A DNA stretch of 64,000 nt from CAVUMR01 sp963742715 (GCA_963742715.1 CAVUMR010000002.1:496001-560000), one strand, 5' to 3'; counted from the stretch's first letter, positions 32,175 to 42,742 are shown. Translations and numbers: made by a program. Notes: generated by a model from the sequence alone, not told the origin.

Positions 32175-32856
32175 CCTGCCGGTGGCGGGCTCCACCGCCG
32201 CCTGGACCGGAGTAGCGGTCGAGGTGGAGCTGTACCGCGATGACGCCGAGGCGGTCCGGCTGCTACCCGGTGGCCTGCTGGCCCGCCGGCGGCTGACCGG
32301 GCCGTGGGTACCGGCCGCTGCCGCCGTACACGCGGCGGGCGCCCGGTACGCCCGGATCACCCGGCCGGTACACCTGTGTCCAGACGCGGACGCCTGGTCG
32401 GGGCGGACTTTGGTGCTGGTGCGCGAGCTGACCGCGCGCGGGATCGCGGTGGACTGGACCGCCCGGTGCACCGACGGCTGCGTTTCCGAGGGAACCGTCG
32501 GGCACCTGTACCCACCGGCCACTGTGGACTGTCCCGCCACCGCGCCGCCGCATCCGCCGGACGCGGCCGGGGAGTGGCGCCGGACGTACTTCGCGAGCAG
32601 GTGCGTCCACCGCCGTGGCCCCGGATTCGTCGAGGTACGCGACCGGCGGTCAGGTTCGCTGGAGCTGTACACGATCGACGAGCCGGCGTACCTCGCGGCG
32701 ATCGACGCGATGGTCGAGGGCGTACCGGTGGACCAGGTGCCGGCCGCCGCATACCGGGAACTGTCCGGGGCGCGGCTCGTCGCCGAACAGGCCGGTCACC
32801 TGTGGTGGCTGCCCACCCGGCCGTACCGGTGGCCGTTCCCGGCCCTGATCGTCTGA
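32155..32856 (+). CDS. DUF5825 family protein
   Basis: A 233-residue protein of the DUF5825 family, which is regularly found next to RiPP radical SAM C-methyltransferases; its role is unknown. It is Cys-poor and lacks membrane segments. Conserved-looking segments are YARITRPVHLCPDADAW in the middle and FASRCVHRRGPGFVEVRDRR, where the family ends in a small domain. ATG 32155 has GGAGGGGAG directly upstream and lies inside the end of the radical SAM gene, so the two are coupled. A helper or precursor-binding role is a reasonable guess from the context. Confidence 0.75.
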   Translation: MSSELVDLPVAGSTAAWTGVAVEVELYRDDAEAVRLLPGGLLARRRLTGPWVPAAAAVHAAGARYARITRPVHLCPDADAWSGRTLVLVRELTARGIAVDWTARCTDGCVSEGTVGHLYPPATVDCPATAPPHPPDAAGEWRRTYFASRCVHRRGPGFVEVRDRRSGSLELYTIDEPAYLAAIDAMVEGVPVDQVPAAAYRELSGARLVAEQAGHLWWLPTRPYRWPFPALIV

Positions 32857-32920
32857 CCAGGCCTGCCCGCTGCGCGGCCCACCGAGCACGAAGCAGAGCG
32901 CACCGATCGAGGAGCGACGC

Positions 32921-34123
32921 ATGAGTACGGCGACCACCGCCTCCGCCCCGCAGCAGCCGGCGTTCATCACCAACCCGTACCCGACGCTGGCCCGGATCCG
33001 GGCGAACGGACCGGTGTCGGTACTGGAGAGCGACGAGGGCCTGCCGATGTGGGTCATCGCCCGGTACCGCGACGTACGCGCCGCACTCGCCGACCCGCGG
33101 TTCGGCCAGGACGTACGCCGGGCCCAGGCGCTGGCCAACGATCGGGTCGAGGGCGTGACGCTCGGCAGCGAGATGGTGCACATGCTCAACAGCGACCCGC
33201 CGGACCACACCCGGATGCGCAGGCTGATCCACGGTGCGTTCACCCCGCGGCGGGTCGCCACGATGCGGCCCATGGTCGAGCGGATCACCGATGACCTGAT
33301 CGCCGGGTTGGACGGCCGCGACACGGTCGACCTCGTCGCCGACTTCGCGTTCCCGCTGCCCATGATGATCATCTGCGAGCTGATCGGGTTCCCGCCCGAG
33401 GACCGTTTCGCGTACCGGCAGTGGTCCACCGCGATCCTGACCCACAGCGACGACGCGGCCCGCTTCGACCAGGCGATGCGGGACATGAAGGCGTACCTGG
33501 TCGACCTGCTGGATCGACGGGCCACCGAGCCGCGCGACGACATGCTCACCGACCTGCTACGTGCCCGCGAAGCCGGTCAGCTCACCGTCGACGAGATCGT
33601 CGGGATGGTGTTCCTGCTGCTCATCGGGGGCCACGAGACGACCGTCAACCTGCTCGGTACGGCCACCCTCGCGCTGTTGCGCAACCCGGACCAGTACAGC
33701 TGGCTGCTCGCCAACCTCGACGCGCTGCCGGATGCGGTCGACGAGCTGCTCCGGTACGAGTCACCGGTGAGCATGGCCACCCTGCGGTTCACCACCGCGC
33801 CGGTGTCGGTCGACGGGGTGGAGATCCCCGGCGGGGAGCTGGTGCTGCTGTCGCTGGGTGGCGCGAACCGGGATCCGGACCGGTTTCCCGAGGCCGAGCG
33901 GCTGCTGCTGACCCGGGGCGATCCGGGACACCTGGCGTTCGGGCACGGTATCCACCGCTGCCTCGGCTCGTTCCTGGGCAAGCTGGAGGCCGAGGTGGCG
34001 TTGGGCCGGCTGCTCACCCGGTACCCGCGGCTCACGCTCGCCGCCGACGAGGACACGTTGCCGTGGCGCCACACGATCATGCTGCGCGGTCTGGAGGCGC
34101 TGCCGGTGACGTTGCATGACTGA
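32921..34123 (+). CDS. Cytochrome P450
   Basis: A 400-residue soluble bacterial P450 of CYP107-like appearance. The I-helix oxygen-activation motif is IGGHETTVN (about residues 237-245), the ExxR motif is DELLRYESP, and the haem ligand is Cys347 in FGHGIHRCLGSFLGKLE. All essential residues are present. ATG 32921 has GAGGAG nine bases upstream. It follows DUF5825 after 64 bp and overlaps the exporter gene by 8 bp. In this operon it probably hydroxylates or crosslinks the peptide product, which is inference; a ferredoxin partner is not encoded nearby. Confidence 0.92.
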   Translation: MSTATTASAPQQPAFITNPYPTLARIRANGPVSVLESDEGLPMWVIARYRDVRAALADPRFGQDVRRAQALANDRVEGVTLGSEMVHMLNSDPPDHTRMRRLIHGAFTPRRVATMRPMVERITDDLIAGLDGRDTVDLVADFAFPLPMMIICELIGFPPEDRFAYRQWSTAILTHSDDAARFDQAMRDMKAYLVDLLDRRATEPRDDMLTDLLRAREAGQLTVDEIVGMVFLLLIGGHETTVNLLGTATLALLRNPDQYSWLLANLDALPDAVDELLRYESPVSMATLRFTTAPVSVDGVEIPGGELVLLSLGGANRDPDRFPEAERLLLTRGDPGHLAFGHGIHRCLGSFLGKLEAEVALGRLLTRYPRLTLAADEDTLPWRHTIMLRGLEALPVTLHD

Positions 34124-35375
34124 CACCGTCGCCGCGCCGGCCCGGCGGTTCCGCCCGCGGCTCGGTACCGCGCCGTTGCGGTCGCGGGAGTACCGGTTGC
34201 TGTTCCTCGGCGACACCATCTCCGTGTTCGGGGACGCCTTCCACGCGGTGGCGCTGCCGTGGCTGGTGTACCAGCTCGGCGGTGGTGCCGGACAGCTCGG
34301 CCTGGTGGCCGCGGGGTACGGAGTGTGCCGGCTGGCCACCACCCCGCTGGGCGGCATGCTGTCCGACCGGATCGGCCCCTGGCGGGTCATGATGGTCTCC
34401 GACCTGGGCCGGATGCTGCTGTCTGTGGCGATCGCGGTAGTGGCGACGTCGGGGTCGGGCAACTTCGCGGTCATCGCCGTACTCGCGGCCGCGGCCGGAC
34501 TCGGCGCCGGACTGTTCCAGCCGGCCGCGTACGCGATCACGCCGCGGCTGCTGCCGGCCGACCAGCTGGCCGCTGGTAACGCGTTGAGCAGCACGGCGAC
34601 GTACGCGGCCGGGCTGGTCGGGCCTGCTCTGGCCGGGCTGCTGGTGACGGTGCTCTCGCCCGGTGCCGCGTTCGGAGTCGACGCGGTGACCTTCGCGGTG
34701 TCGGCGGCCTGCCTGGTCACGATCGGCCGGGGCCTGCCGGCGGTGCACCCCCCGGTCCCCGCCCACCCCGGCGGCGGCCGGGCCGCTGCCCCGCGGGTCA
34801 CGTTGTTCTCACTGGTCAGGTCGTCACCGCTGCTGCGGGCCATCCTGGTCGTGACCGCGGTGGCCAACCTGACCGTCGGCGGCTTGATGCGGGTCGGGCT
34901 GCCCTCCTTCGCCTCCGGCGACCTGCACGCCGGAGCCGACGGGTTCGGTGCTCTGCTCGCCGCGTTCGCCGGCGGGGCGCTGCTGGGCGGTCTGGTGTCG
35001 GCCGGCATCACAGCGCTGCCGCGCAGAGGGATCACGGCCATGCTGTCCGGCCTGGTCATGGCGGCGGCGGTCGCCCTCGTACCGGTCGTCGGCTACTCCG
35101 GCGCCCTCGCTGCGCTGCTGGTGGCCGGAACCGCCAGCACCATCACCAACGTCCTGGTCATCACCGTGCTCCAACTGGACGTACCGAGGGAACTGCTGGG
35201 CCGGGCGATGAGCGCCATCCTGTTCGCCGCACTGGGCCTGTTCCCGGTCTCGGTCGCGGCGGCTGGTGTGGTCGTGGACCGGTACGGCAGCACTCCGCTC
35301 TTCGTGAGCACCGGTTTGCTGCTGTTCGTCGCCTTCAGTTACGGATTGTCCCGCCGGGAGGTCCGCCACCGCTGA
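34116..35375 (+). CDS. MFS exporter of the RiPP operon
   Basis: A 419-residue, 12-helix major facilitator of the drug/metabolite exporter type. The loop 2-3 motif is GGMLSDRIGPWRVM, and FQPAAYAITPRLLP is a typical MFS_3 (enterobactin-exporter-like) segment. Its ATG lies inside the end of the P450 gene (8-bp overlap), which ties it to the operon. The likely role is export of, or self-protection against, the modified peptide. A perfect 15-bp hairpin follows the stop by 5 bp and closes the operon. Confidence 0.9.
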   Translation: MTDTVAAPARRFRPRLGTAPLRSREYRLLFLGDTISVFGDAFHAVALPWLVYQLGGGAGQLGLVAAGYGVCRLATTPLGGMLSDRIGPWRVMMVSDLGRMLLSVAIAVVATSGSGNFAVIAVLAAAAGLGAGLFQPAAYAITPRLLPADQLAAGNALSSTATYAAGLVGPALAGLLVTVLSPGAAFGVDAVTFAVSAACLVTIGRGLPAVHPPVPAHPGGGRAAAPRVTLFSLVRSSPLLRAILVVTAVANLTVGGLMRVGLPSFASGDLHAGADGFGALLAAFAGGALLGGLVSAGITALPRRGITAMLSGLVMAAAVALVPVVGYSGALAALLVAGTASTITNVLVITVLQLDVPRELLGRAMSAILFAALGLFPVSVAAAGVVVDRYGSTPLFVSTGLLLFVAFSYGLSRREVRHR

Positions 35376-35380
35376 CACCG

Positions 35381-35419
35381 GCGAGGGGCCACTTCCGAAT
35401 CTCAGAAGTGGCCCCTCGC
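35381..35419 (+). terminator. Strong terminator ending the RiPP operon
   Basis: Perfect 15-bp inverted repeat GCGAGGGGCCACTTC / GAAGTGGCCCCTCGC (35381-35395, 35405-35419) with a 9-nt loop, 5 bp after the exporter stop. It may also serve the convergent minus-strand gene. Confidence 0.85.
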
Positions 35420-35480
35420 GGTTCGCCGCTCGCCCGGTGCGGCGCCGCGCCCCCTCGCCGCGGCGCCGGTCCGGACGCTC

Positions 35481-36065
35481 TCAGCAGTTGCGTACCGAGG
35501 ACACCTGCTGCCAGTCGGCGTCCGGCTGGTACGCCAGTGGCAATCCGGTGTAACCCCAGACGCCCTCGTGGCCGTCCGGATAGACGTGGTAGAAGATGCC
35601 CACCGTGTCCGCGGTCTGGTTGTTCACCCACGAGCCGTGGGTATTCCAGTACACGGGCCGCTTATTGCAGAACCACATGTCGAACCGTGACTGGTCGACC
35701 ACGGTCCCGCTGTAGCCGGAATACTCGAACAGGCACATCCATTCGACGTCGCAGCCCATGTACGAACCGGCGGTGACCTTCGCGCCGAGTTCCCGGGCCC
35801 GCTTCTCGCCGGGCAGCGGGATAAGCACCTTGCCGCCGGGGAACTCGATCTTGTTGAGCGCCGTCTGCCGACCGCCGTACAGGTCCTGGTAGTGGCGCAC
35901 CTCCTGCTGGAGCGCCGTGAGCTGGGCCGCGCTGTAGCCGGCCGCCCGGCCCTGGTCGGCGAACGGCGACACCGCCGAGGTGGCCGTGGACGCCTGCGCC
36001 GGCAGGGCCATCAGCAGCGCGGCCGCCCCACCCAGCACCGCGCCGAACAAAAACCGTCGCTTCAA
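35481..36065 (-). CDS. Secreted peptidase-inhibitor family I36-like protein
   Basis: A 194-residue exported protein. A Sec signal peptide (KRRFLFGAVLGGAAALLMA, cleavage likely after AQAS near residue 25) precedes a helical segment and a C-terminal beta domain. CDVEWMCLFEYSGYSG and FDMWFCNKRP there match the I36/crystallin-like Cys pattern of Streptomyces metalloproteinase inhibitor-type proteins. Four Cys in the mature C-terminal domain could form two disulfides. The start is TTG 36065, with GGGAAGGGA five bases upstream; the longer frame lacks such a site. Whether it inhibits a protease is not known. Confidence 0.72.
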   Translation of the reverse strand: MKRRFLFGAVLGGAAALLMALPAQASTATSAVSPFADQGRAAGYSAAQLTALQQEVRHYQDLYGGRQTALNKIEFPGGKVLIPLPGEKRARELGAKVTAGSYMGCDVEWMCLFEYSGYSGTVVDQSRFDMWFCNKRPVYWNTHGSWVNNQTADTVGIFYHVYPDGHEGVWGYTGLPLAYQPDADWQQVSSVRNC

Positions 36066-36186
36066 TGGAATCCCTTCCCCGGTCGATTGGACCCTTATTT
36101 CGTACCGGGGGAGAATCGCGGCGACAATCATTTGCGGCAATCGTCAATTGACTTGACGGCCCGATAAGAGCGCGCCATATAGACGC

Positions 36187-37170
36187 TCAGCCGAGCAGGT
36201 CGAGCAGTTTCGCGCCGGCGTCGGTACGGGTGACGAGCACGGCCTTGCCGCGACGTTCCCGGGCGATCAAGCCGGCCCGTTCGAGCAGGTCGCATTGCCG
36301 GGTGGCCGCGCCCGGGGTCACGTTCAGGTCCGCGGCGAGGGTGCCCATCGTCACCGGTACGTCCACCAGGCGCAGTACCGCCGCGCGGGCATCACCGATT
36401 ACAACGGCGAGCCGGTCCACCCGGTCCGGCCCGGTACGCGCGTCGGCGCCGTCGGGGCGTACCGGGTACGCGATGCCGATCAGGCCCGGCTCGTCGAGGT
36501 GGAGGAACACCGCGTCCGGCGCGATGACCGACGGGACCAGCACGAGCCGCCGGCCGTGCACGGTGAACCGTTCCGGACATACGTCGCCGAGACTGAACAC
36601 GCCATCGGCGTACCGCAGCCGCGGGCTGAGCGTGTTGAGCAGCGCGTCGAGCCCACCTCGTACCGATGCGACGCCGATCCGCTCGGTCTCCTGGTCGATC
36701 AGCCGGCGGGCCGAGCGCCACCACGGCCGCAGCAGCCGCCAGGCGGCGCTGCTCGCGTCGGCGTAGGCGGACAGCCAGCGTTTCGGGTCGTCCGCGGCCG
36801 ACCGCCACACCTGGGTGGTCGGGCCCAGCGCGGCCACGTCGGCGACCAGGTCGTCGACCGGGTAGTCGCGCAGGTGGGCCACCTGCTCGGCAATGTCGAC
36901 ATCGCGGTACGGCGGAATCGGGACGAGCGTGTTCGGCACCGGACCGTGTACCAGGCCACGCCGGCCGGGTCGCAGCGCGAACGCGTGGTTCCGCGCATCC
37001 GGGCTCGCCGACAGCTCGGCGCGTAGCGCTCTGGCTATCGGCGACCGCGCGGACGGATGGCTCGGGCTGACCGCGTCGCGCATGAGCAGGTACATCGACT
37101 GCTGGGGGGAGTGCGCGACCGAGACGTCCAGCGGAGCGGCGGACGGCGAACCGATCAGTAGTTGAGCCAT
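36187..37170 (-). CDS. Winged-helix (ArsR-like) transcriptional regulator
   Basis: A 327-residue regulator. The long N-terminal part (about 1-240) is an uncharacterised ligand or dimerisation domain. The C-terminal ~80 residues form a winged helix: VPVTMGTLAADLNVTPGAATRQ, then LLERAGLIARERRGKAVLV as recognition helix and wing. This arrangement is common in actinobacterial ArsR/DUF5937-type regulators. No metal-binding Cys cluster is present. ATG 37170 is chosen because upstream residues are low-complexity. It may control the neighbouring I36-like gene or the RiPP operon. Confidence 0.75.
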   Translation of the reverse strand: MAQLLIGSPSAAPLDVSVAHSPQQSMYLLMRDAVSPSHPSARSPIARALRAELSASPDARNHAFALRPGRRGLVHGPVPNTLVPIPPYRDVDIAEQVAHLRDYPVDDLVADVAALGPTTQVWRSAADDPKRWLSAYADASSAAWRLLRPWWRSARRLIDQETERIGVASVRGGLDALLNTLSPRLRYADGVFSLGDVCPERFTVHGRRLVLVPSVIAPDAVFLHLDEPGLIGIAYPVRPDGADARTGPDRVDRLAVVIGDARAAVLRLVDVPVTMGTLAADLNVTPGAATRQCDLLERAGLIARERRGKAVLVTRTDAGAKLLDLLG

Positions 37171-37460
37171 CCCCGGCACCCCCCCCCGGTCGCCGCCAAA
37201 CCCGTCGAAACGAGCTGATCTACCGCAATAGAAGCTAGCTCCGGGACAGCTACCGATGGCCACGGCCGAGTCGCCGTTTGGTGACGAGTCGCCAGCCGAT
37301 GGCCGGGGCAAGCCCGGCCGCCATGGAAGCGATCGGGCTGGCTATCGTGCTCAGGGTCAGGTCCCCGGACGGCCGTGGGCGCTGGTGCCTGGCCTAAACT
37401 CGGGCGGTCCGGTGTCGTCCGGTCGACCACCCAAGACAATCCCCGGCAAGGAGTACGCCC

Positions 37461-38819
37461 GTGAAGAGCGCCGTCGAGACGTTGAGCCCGACCAGGGTGC
37501 GGTTGTCGGTCGAGGTGCCGTTCGCGGAGCTCGAGACGAGCGTGCGCAAGGCGTACAAGACGATCTCCCAGCACGTCACGGTGCCGGGGTTCCGCCCCGG
37601 CAAGGTGCCGTTCCGGCTGATCGACCAGCGGGTCGGCCGCGCTGCCGTGCTGGAGGAGGCGGCCCAGGAGGCGATCCCGCAGCAGTACCTCGCGGCGGTC
37701 CGCGAGCACGAGGTGAAGGCGATCGGCCGGCCGGACGTGGAGATCACCAAGCTCGAGGACGGCCAGCTGCTGGCGTTCACGGCCGAGGTGGACGTACGCC
37801 CGGACATCACCCTGCCGGACCTGAGCAGCCTCAAGGTGACCGTCGATCCGCTGCCGGTGTCCGATGAGGACATCGACGAGCAGCTGTCCACCCTGCGGGA
37901 CCGGTTCGCCACGCTCAAGGGCGTGGAGCGGCCGGCGCAGGTCGGCGACCACGTCTCGATCGACCTGGCCGCGGCGGTCGACGGCGAGGAGGTCGAGGGC
38001 GGCTCGGCCAGCGGCGTGTCGTACGAGGTGGGCACCAACCGGATGCTGGAGGGCCTGGACGAGGCGCTGACCGGCATGTCCGCCGGTGAGGCCGGCACGT
38101 TCACCACCTCGCTGGTGGGCGGCGAGCACGCCGGCAAGGACGCCGTGGTGTCGGTGACCGTGCGTACCGTCCGGGAGAAGGAACTGCCCGAGCTGAACGA
38201 CGAGTTCGCCCAGCTCGCCAGCGAGTTCGACACGCTGGAGGAGTTGCGCGCGGACAGCCGCAAGCGGCTGGAGCAGGCGCGCCGGTTCGAGCAGGCCTAC
38301 CAGGCCCGCGACCGCGCCGTCGAGGCGCTGATCGGAGCCACCGAGGTACCCGTGCCGGACGGCGTGGTGACCGAGGAGGTCGAGTTCCGCAAGCAGTCGA
38401 TGCGCCAGCAGCTCGAGCAGATGGGCGCGAGCCTCGACGTGTACCTCAGTGCCGAGGACAAGACCGAGGCGCAGCTCGACGAGGAACTCAACGGCTCGGC
38501 CCGGGACGCGGTGAAGACCCAGCTGGTTCTCGACGCGCTCGCCGACGCCGAGGAGCTGGGCGTGACCGACCAGGAGCTGACCACCGAGGTGGTACGCCGG
38601 GCCCAGTCCAGTGGCGTGCCGCCCCAGCAGTACGCCGACCAGCTCACCCGTGGCGGTCAGCTCGGCGCGCTGGTCAGCGACGTACGCCGGTCCAAGGCGC
38701 TGGCCGTGGTGATGGAGCAGGTCAAGCTGGTCGACCCGGACGGCGAACCGGTCGATCTGTCCGACGTACTCCGCCCGGCCCAGCCGGCGGCGGACGACCC
38801 GGAGCCGGCCGGCGAGTAG
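37461..38819 (+). CDS. tig: Trigger factor
   Basis: Ribosome-associated chaperone and peptidyl-prolyl isomerase. The 452-residue protein has the ribosome-binding domain with signature GFRPGKVPF (43-51), an FKBP-type PPIase domain (about 160-250) and the helical C-terminal chaperone domain. An acidic tail (AADDPEPAGE) ends the protein. GTG 37461 has AAGGAG at good spacing. As in mycobacteria it lies directly upstream of clpP1-clpP2-clpX. An inverted repeat in the 243-bp gap suggests termination before clpP1. Confidence 0.97.
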   Translation: MKSAVETLSPTRVRLSVEVPFAELETSVRKAYKTISQHVTVPGFRPGKVPFRLIDQRVGRAAVLEEAAQEAIPQQYLAAVREHEVKAIGRPDVEITKLEDGQLLAFTAEVDVRPDITLPDLSSLKVTVDPLPVSDEDIDEQLSTLRDRFATLKGVERPAQVGDHVSIDLAAAVDGEEVEGGSASGVSYEVGTNRMLEGLDEALTGMSAGEAGTFTTSLVGGEHAGKDAVVSVTVRTVREKELPELNDEFAQLASEFDTLEELRADSRKRLEQARRFEQAYQARDRAVEALIGATEVPVPDGVVTEEVEFRKQSMRQQLEQMGASLDVYLSAEDKTEAQLDEELNGSARDAVKTQLVLDALADAEELGVTDQELTTEVVRRAQSSGVPPQQYADQLTRGGQLGALVSDVRRSKALAVVMEQVKLVDPDGEPVDLSDVLRPAQPAADDPEPAGE

Positions 38820-38854
38820 TCCGCTCCACACCTCCCGGTGTGCCGCCGATCATG

Positions 38855-38898
38855 CGGTACCGCCGTTCCGCGCCTCCGCGTGCCGACCGGCGGTACCG
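38855..38898 (+). terminator. Inverted repeat between tig and clpP1
   Basis: Perfect 11-bp arms CGGTACCGCCG / CGGCGGTACCG (38855-38865, 38888-38898) with a 22-nt loop. Possible terminator or attenuator. Confidence 0.4.
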
Positions 38899-38945
38899 GC
38901 GATCGCGCTGCTCAGGCAGGTGGCTCGGAGTGCTCGCGCGACCGC

Positions 38946-38963
38946 AGTGCGCTCAAAGCGAAC
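38946..38963 (+). promoter_or_regulatory. ClgR-type operator upstream of clpP1
   Basis: AGTGCGCTCAAAGCGAAC fits the actinobacterial ClgR consensus WNNWCGCYNANRGCGWWS with one mismatch. It ends 99 bp before the clpP1 ATG. ClgR activates clp genes in Streptomyces, Corynebacterium and Mycobacterium; the clgR gene is not in this window. Confidence 0.6.
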
Positions 38964-39062
38964 ACCGGCCATGGAACGGGGTCGACGCACCGACCAGCGG
39001 CTAGGGTCGGCAAAGACAGCGGTGCCTCGGCGCCGACAGAGTCGCTAGCGCGAAGGGTTGCC

Positions 39063-39704
39063 ATGACTGACCTTCACATCCCGTCGACGCCGCTCGGGCC
39101 GGCCGGACGCAGCTTCCCCGAGGGCGGCGGCAACTTCGACGACCTGGTCTTCAACCGGCTGCTCCGGGAGCGGATCATCTTCCTCGGCAGCGAGGTGACC
39201 GACGACTCGGCGAACCGGATCTGCGCGCAGTTGCTGCTCCTGGCCGCGGAGGACCCGGAGCGCGACATCGTCATGTACATCAACTCGCCCGGTGGCTCGG
39301 TGTACTCCGGCATGGCGATCTACGACACCATGCAGTTCGTCGCCAATGACGTCGCCACGGTGGCCGTCGGCCTGGCCGCGTCGATGGGGCAGTTCCTGCT
39401 CTGCGCCGGTACGAAGGGCAAGCGGTACGCCACCCCGCACAGCCGGATCATGATGCACCAGCCGTCCGGCGGTATCGGTGGTACCGCGGCCGATGTCGCG
39501 ATCCAGGCCGAGCAGATGCTCTACACCAAGCGCACGATCCAGGAGCGGATCGCGCACCACACCGGTCAGACGGTGGAGCAGATCGAGGCCGACTCGGACC
39601 GGGACCGCTGGTTCACCGCCGAAGAGGCCAAGGACTACGGGTTCATCGACAAGGTCGTGGCCGGTGCCGTACAGGTGCCGGAAGGCGCCGGAACCCTCAA
39701 CTGA
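39063..39704 (+). CDS. clpP1: ATP-dependent Clp protease proteolytic subunit 1
   Basis: Serine peptidase subunit that forms the ClpP1P2 barrel. 213 residues; catalytic Ser107 in AASMGQF and His132 in MMHQP, with the Asp further on, all present. The N-terminus has a short propeptide-like stretch before NRLLRERIIFLG. ATG 39063 has GAAGGG upstream and starts MTDLHIPSTPLG. It is followed by clpP2 after 26 bp, so the two form an operon. A ClgR-type box lies 100 bp upstream. Confidence 0.96.
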   Translation: MTDLHIPSTPLGPAGRSFPEGGGNFDDLVFNRLLRERIIFLGSEVTDDSANRICAQLLLLAAEDPERDIVMYINSPGGSVYSGMAIYDTMQFVANDVATVAVGLAASMGQFLLCAGTKGKRYATPHSRIMMHQPSGGIGGTAADVAIQAEQMLYTKRTIQERIAHHTGQTVEQIEADSDRDRWFTAEEAKDYGFIDKVVAGAVQVPEGAGTLN

Positions 39705-39730
39705 CCGGCTGGGCTGACGAAGGAGATCAC

Positions 39731-40402
39731 GTGACCGAGTTGAACCTGCCGGCGGTGCCGTCCATGTGGTCGCCGGTGCAGAATCGCTACACGCTGCCGT
39801 CGTTCGTCGAACGGACGTCGTACGGCGTGAAGGAGACCAATCCGTACACCAAGATGTTCGAGGAGCGGATCATCTTCCTCGGCGTACAGATCGACGACGT
39901 GTCCGCGAATGACGTGATGGCACAGTTGATCGTTCTGGAGTCGATGGAGCCCGACCGGGACATCACCATGTACATCAACTCGCCCGGCGGGTCGTTCACC
40001 GCGTTGACCGCGATCTACGACACCATGCAGTACATCCGTCCGGATATTCAGACGGTGTGCATGGGTCAGGCGGCATCGGCGGCGGCAGTGTTGCTTGCAG
40101 CCGGTACACCTGGCAAACGCATGGCGCTACCGAACTCCCGGATCATCATCCACCAGCCCGCTACCGAGGGCGGTTATGGTCAGGGATCCGACATTGAGAT
40201 CCAAGCACGGGAAATCATGCGGATGCGTACGTTGCTGGAATCGATGTTGTCCCGTCACACCGGTCAATCGGTGGACAAGGTCCGTAAGGACATCGACCGG
40301 GACAAGATCTTCACAGCGGACGAGGCTCTTGAGTACGGCATGATTGACCAGGTACTGAGCAGCCGGAAGAAGCAGCCGGTCGCGGCAGCCGCGAGCAGCT
40401 GA
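39731..40402 (+). CDS. clpP2: ATP-dependent Clp protease proteolytic subunit 2
   Basis: Partner subunit of ClpP1; in actinobacteria both are needed for an active protease. 223 residues with Ser116 in GQAASAAAVLL and His141 in IIHQP. The 30-residue N-terminal extension (NLPAVPSMWSPVQNRY...) is usual for ClpP2. GTG 39731 has AAGGAG seven bases upstream. The second half uses noticeably fewer GC-ending codons than its neighbours, without breaking the protein. clpX follows after 154 bp. Confidence 0.96.
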   Translation: MTELNLPAVPSMWSPVQNRYTLPSFVERTSYGVKETNPYTKMFEERIIFLGVQIDDVSANDVMAQLIVLESMEPDRDITMYINSPGGSFTALTAIYDTMQYIRPDIQTVCMGQAASAAAVLLAAGTPGKRMALPNSRIIIHQPATEGGYGQGSDIEIQAREIMRMRTLLESMLSRHTGQSVDKVRKDIDRDKIFTADEALEYGMIDQVLSSRKKQPVAAAASS

Positions 40403-40556
40403 CGCCAGGGGCCGGGACCCGCCTCGGGTGCCCGACCGGTGAGGTGTGGCGCAGGGGTCCGCACCGGGCCCCTGACCATGTAACGTCGAAGCATCGCACC
40501 GGGAAGAGTCCAGTAACGTCTGGGTGGTTAGCCCGGCTGACGCAGGGGAGTCGTAG

Positions 40557-41849
<1,293 letters not shown>

Positions 41850-41941
41850 CGGCGCGCCTCCCCGACTGACGCTCCGCCCCACCTGCCCGTCCGCCGAGCT
41901 TGGCGGCGGACGACCGCGCCCACGGCCGATAGGCTCGGCGC

Positions 41942-42742
41942 ATGAGGGTCGCAGTGTGCCAGCTGAACAGCCGGGATGACCGGGACGCCAACCTGCGCGT
42001 GGCGCGGGACCTGCTCGGCCGCGCCGCCACCGCCGGTGCCGACCTGGCGATCCTGCCGGAGTACGTCGACTATCTCGGCCCGAACGCGACCGCCCCCAAG
42101 CCGGAGCAGGCGGACGGGGAGTTCGCGCAGTTCTTCTCCGACGCGGCCGCCGAGCTGGGCATGTGGGTACTGGCCGGCTCGTTCCACGAGGCCGGACCGG
42201 ACGAGACGCACACGTACAACACCTCGCTCGTCTTCGACCGTTCCGGGGCGCTGGCCGCCACGTACCGGAAGATCCACCTGTACGACGTGGAGATCCCAGG
42301 TCGCGTGTCGTACCGCGAGTCCGACGGCGTGGCGCCCGGCGCGGAACTGGTCACCGTGGACCTGGAGGGACTCCGCGTCGGCCTGTCCATCTGCTACGAC
42401 CTGCGCTTTCCCGAGTTGTACCGCCGGCTGGCAATAGCCGACGCGCAGCTCCTGGTGGTACCGGCGGCGTTCATGATGCACACCGGCCGGGATCACTGGG
42501 AGGTACTGTTGCGCGCCCGCGCGATCGAGAACCAGTGCTATGTCGCGGCCGCCGGGCAGATCGGCGACCACGAGCCGAAGCGCACCTGCTTCGGCCGCAG
42601 CATGGTGGTCGACCCGTGGGGCACCGTGGTGGCCCAGGCGGCGGACACGATCGGGGTCACGGTCACCGACCTGGACCTGGAACGGCTCGCGACGATCCGC
42701 ACCGAGGTACCGAGCCTGGCCAACCGGCGACTGACGAACTGA
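41942..42742 (+). CDS. Carbon-nitrogen hydrolase (nitrilase superfamily)
   Basis: A 266-residue cytoplasmic amidase with the Glu-Lys-Cys triad: Glu40 in LPEY, Lys110 in RKIHLYDVEIPG and Cys151 in SICYDLRFPELYR. The last two motifs are those of the Nit1/Nit2 branch, so deaminated glutathione or omega-amidase-like substrates are possible; in an actinomycete without glutathione the substrate is uncertain. ATG 41942 starts directly with the conserved MRVAVCQLNS. It is monocistronic or co-transcribed with clpX (92-bp gap). Confidence 0.9.
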   Translation: MRVAVCQLNSRDDRDANLRVARDLLGRAATAGADLAILPEYVDYLGPNATAPKPEQADGEFAQFFSDAAAELGMWVLAGSFHEAGPDETHTYNTSLVFDRSGALAATYRKIHLYDVEIPGRVSYRESDGVAPGAELVTVDLEGLRVGLSICYDLRFPELYRRLAIADAQLLVVPAAFMMHTGRDHWEVLLRARAIENQCYVAAAGQIGDHEPKRTCFGRSMVVDPWGTVVAQAADTIGVTVTDLDLERLATIRTEVPSLANRRLTN

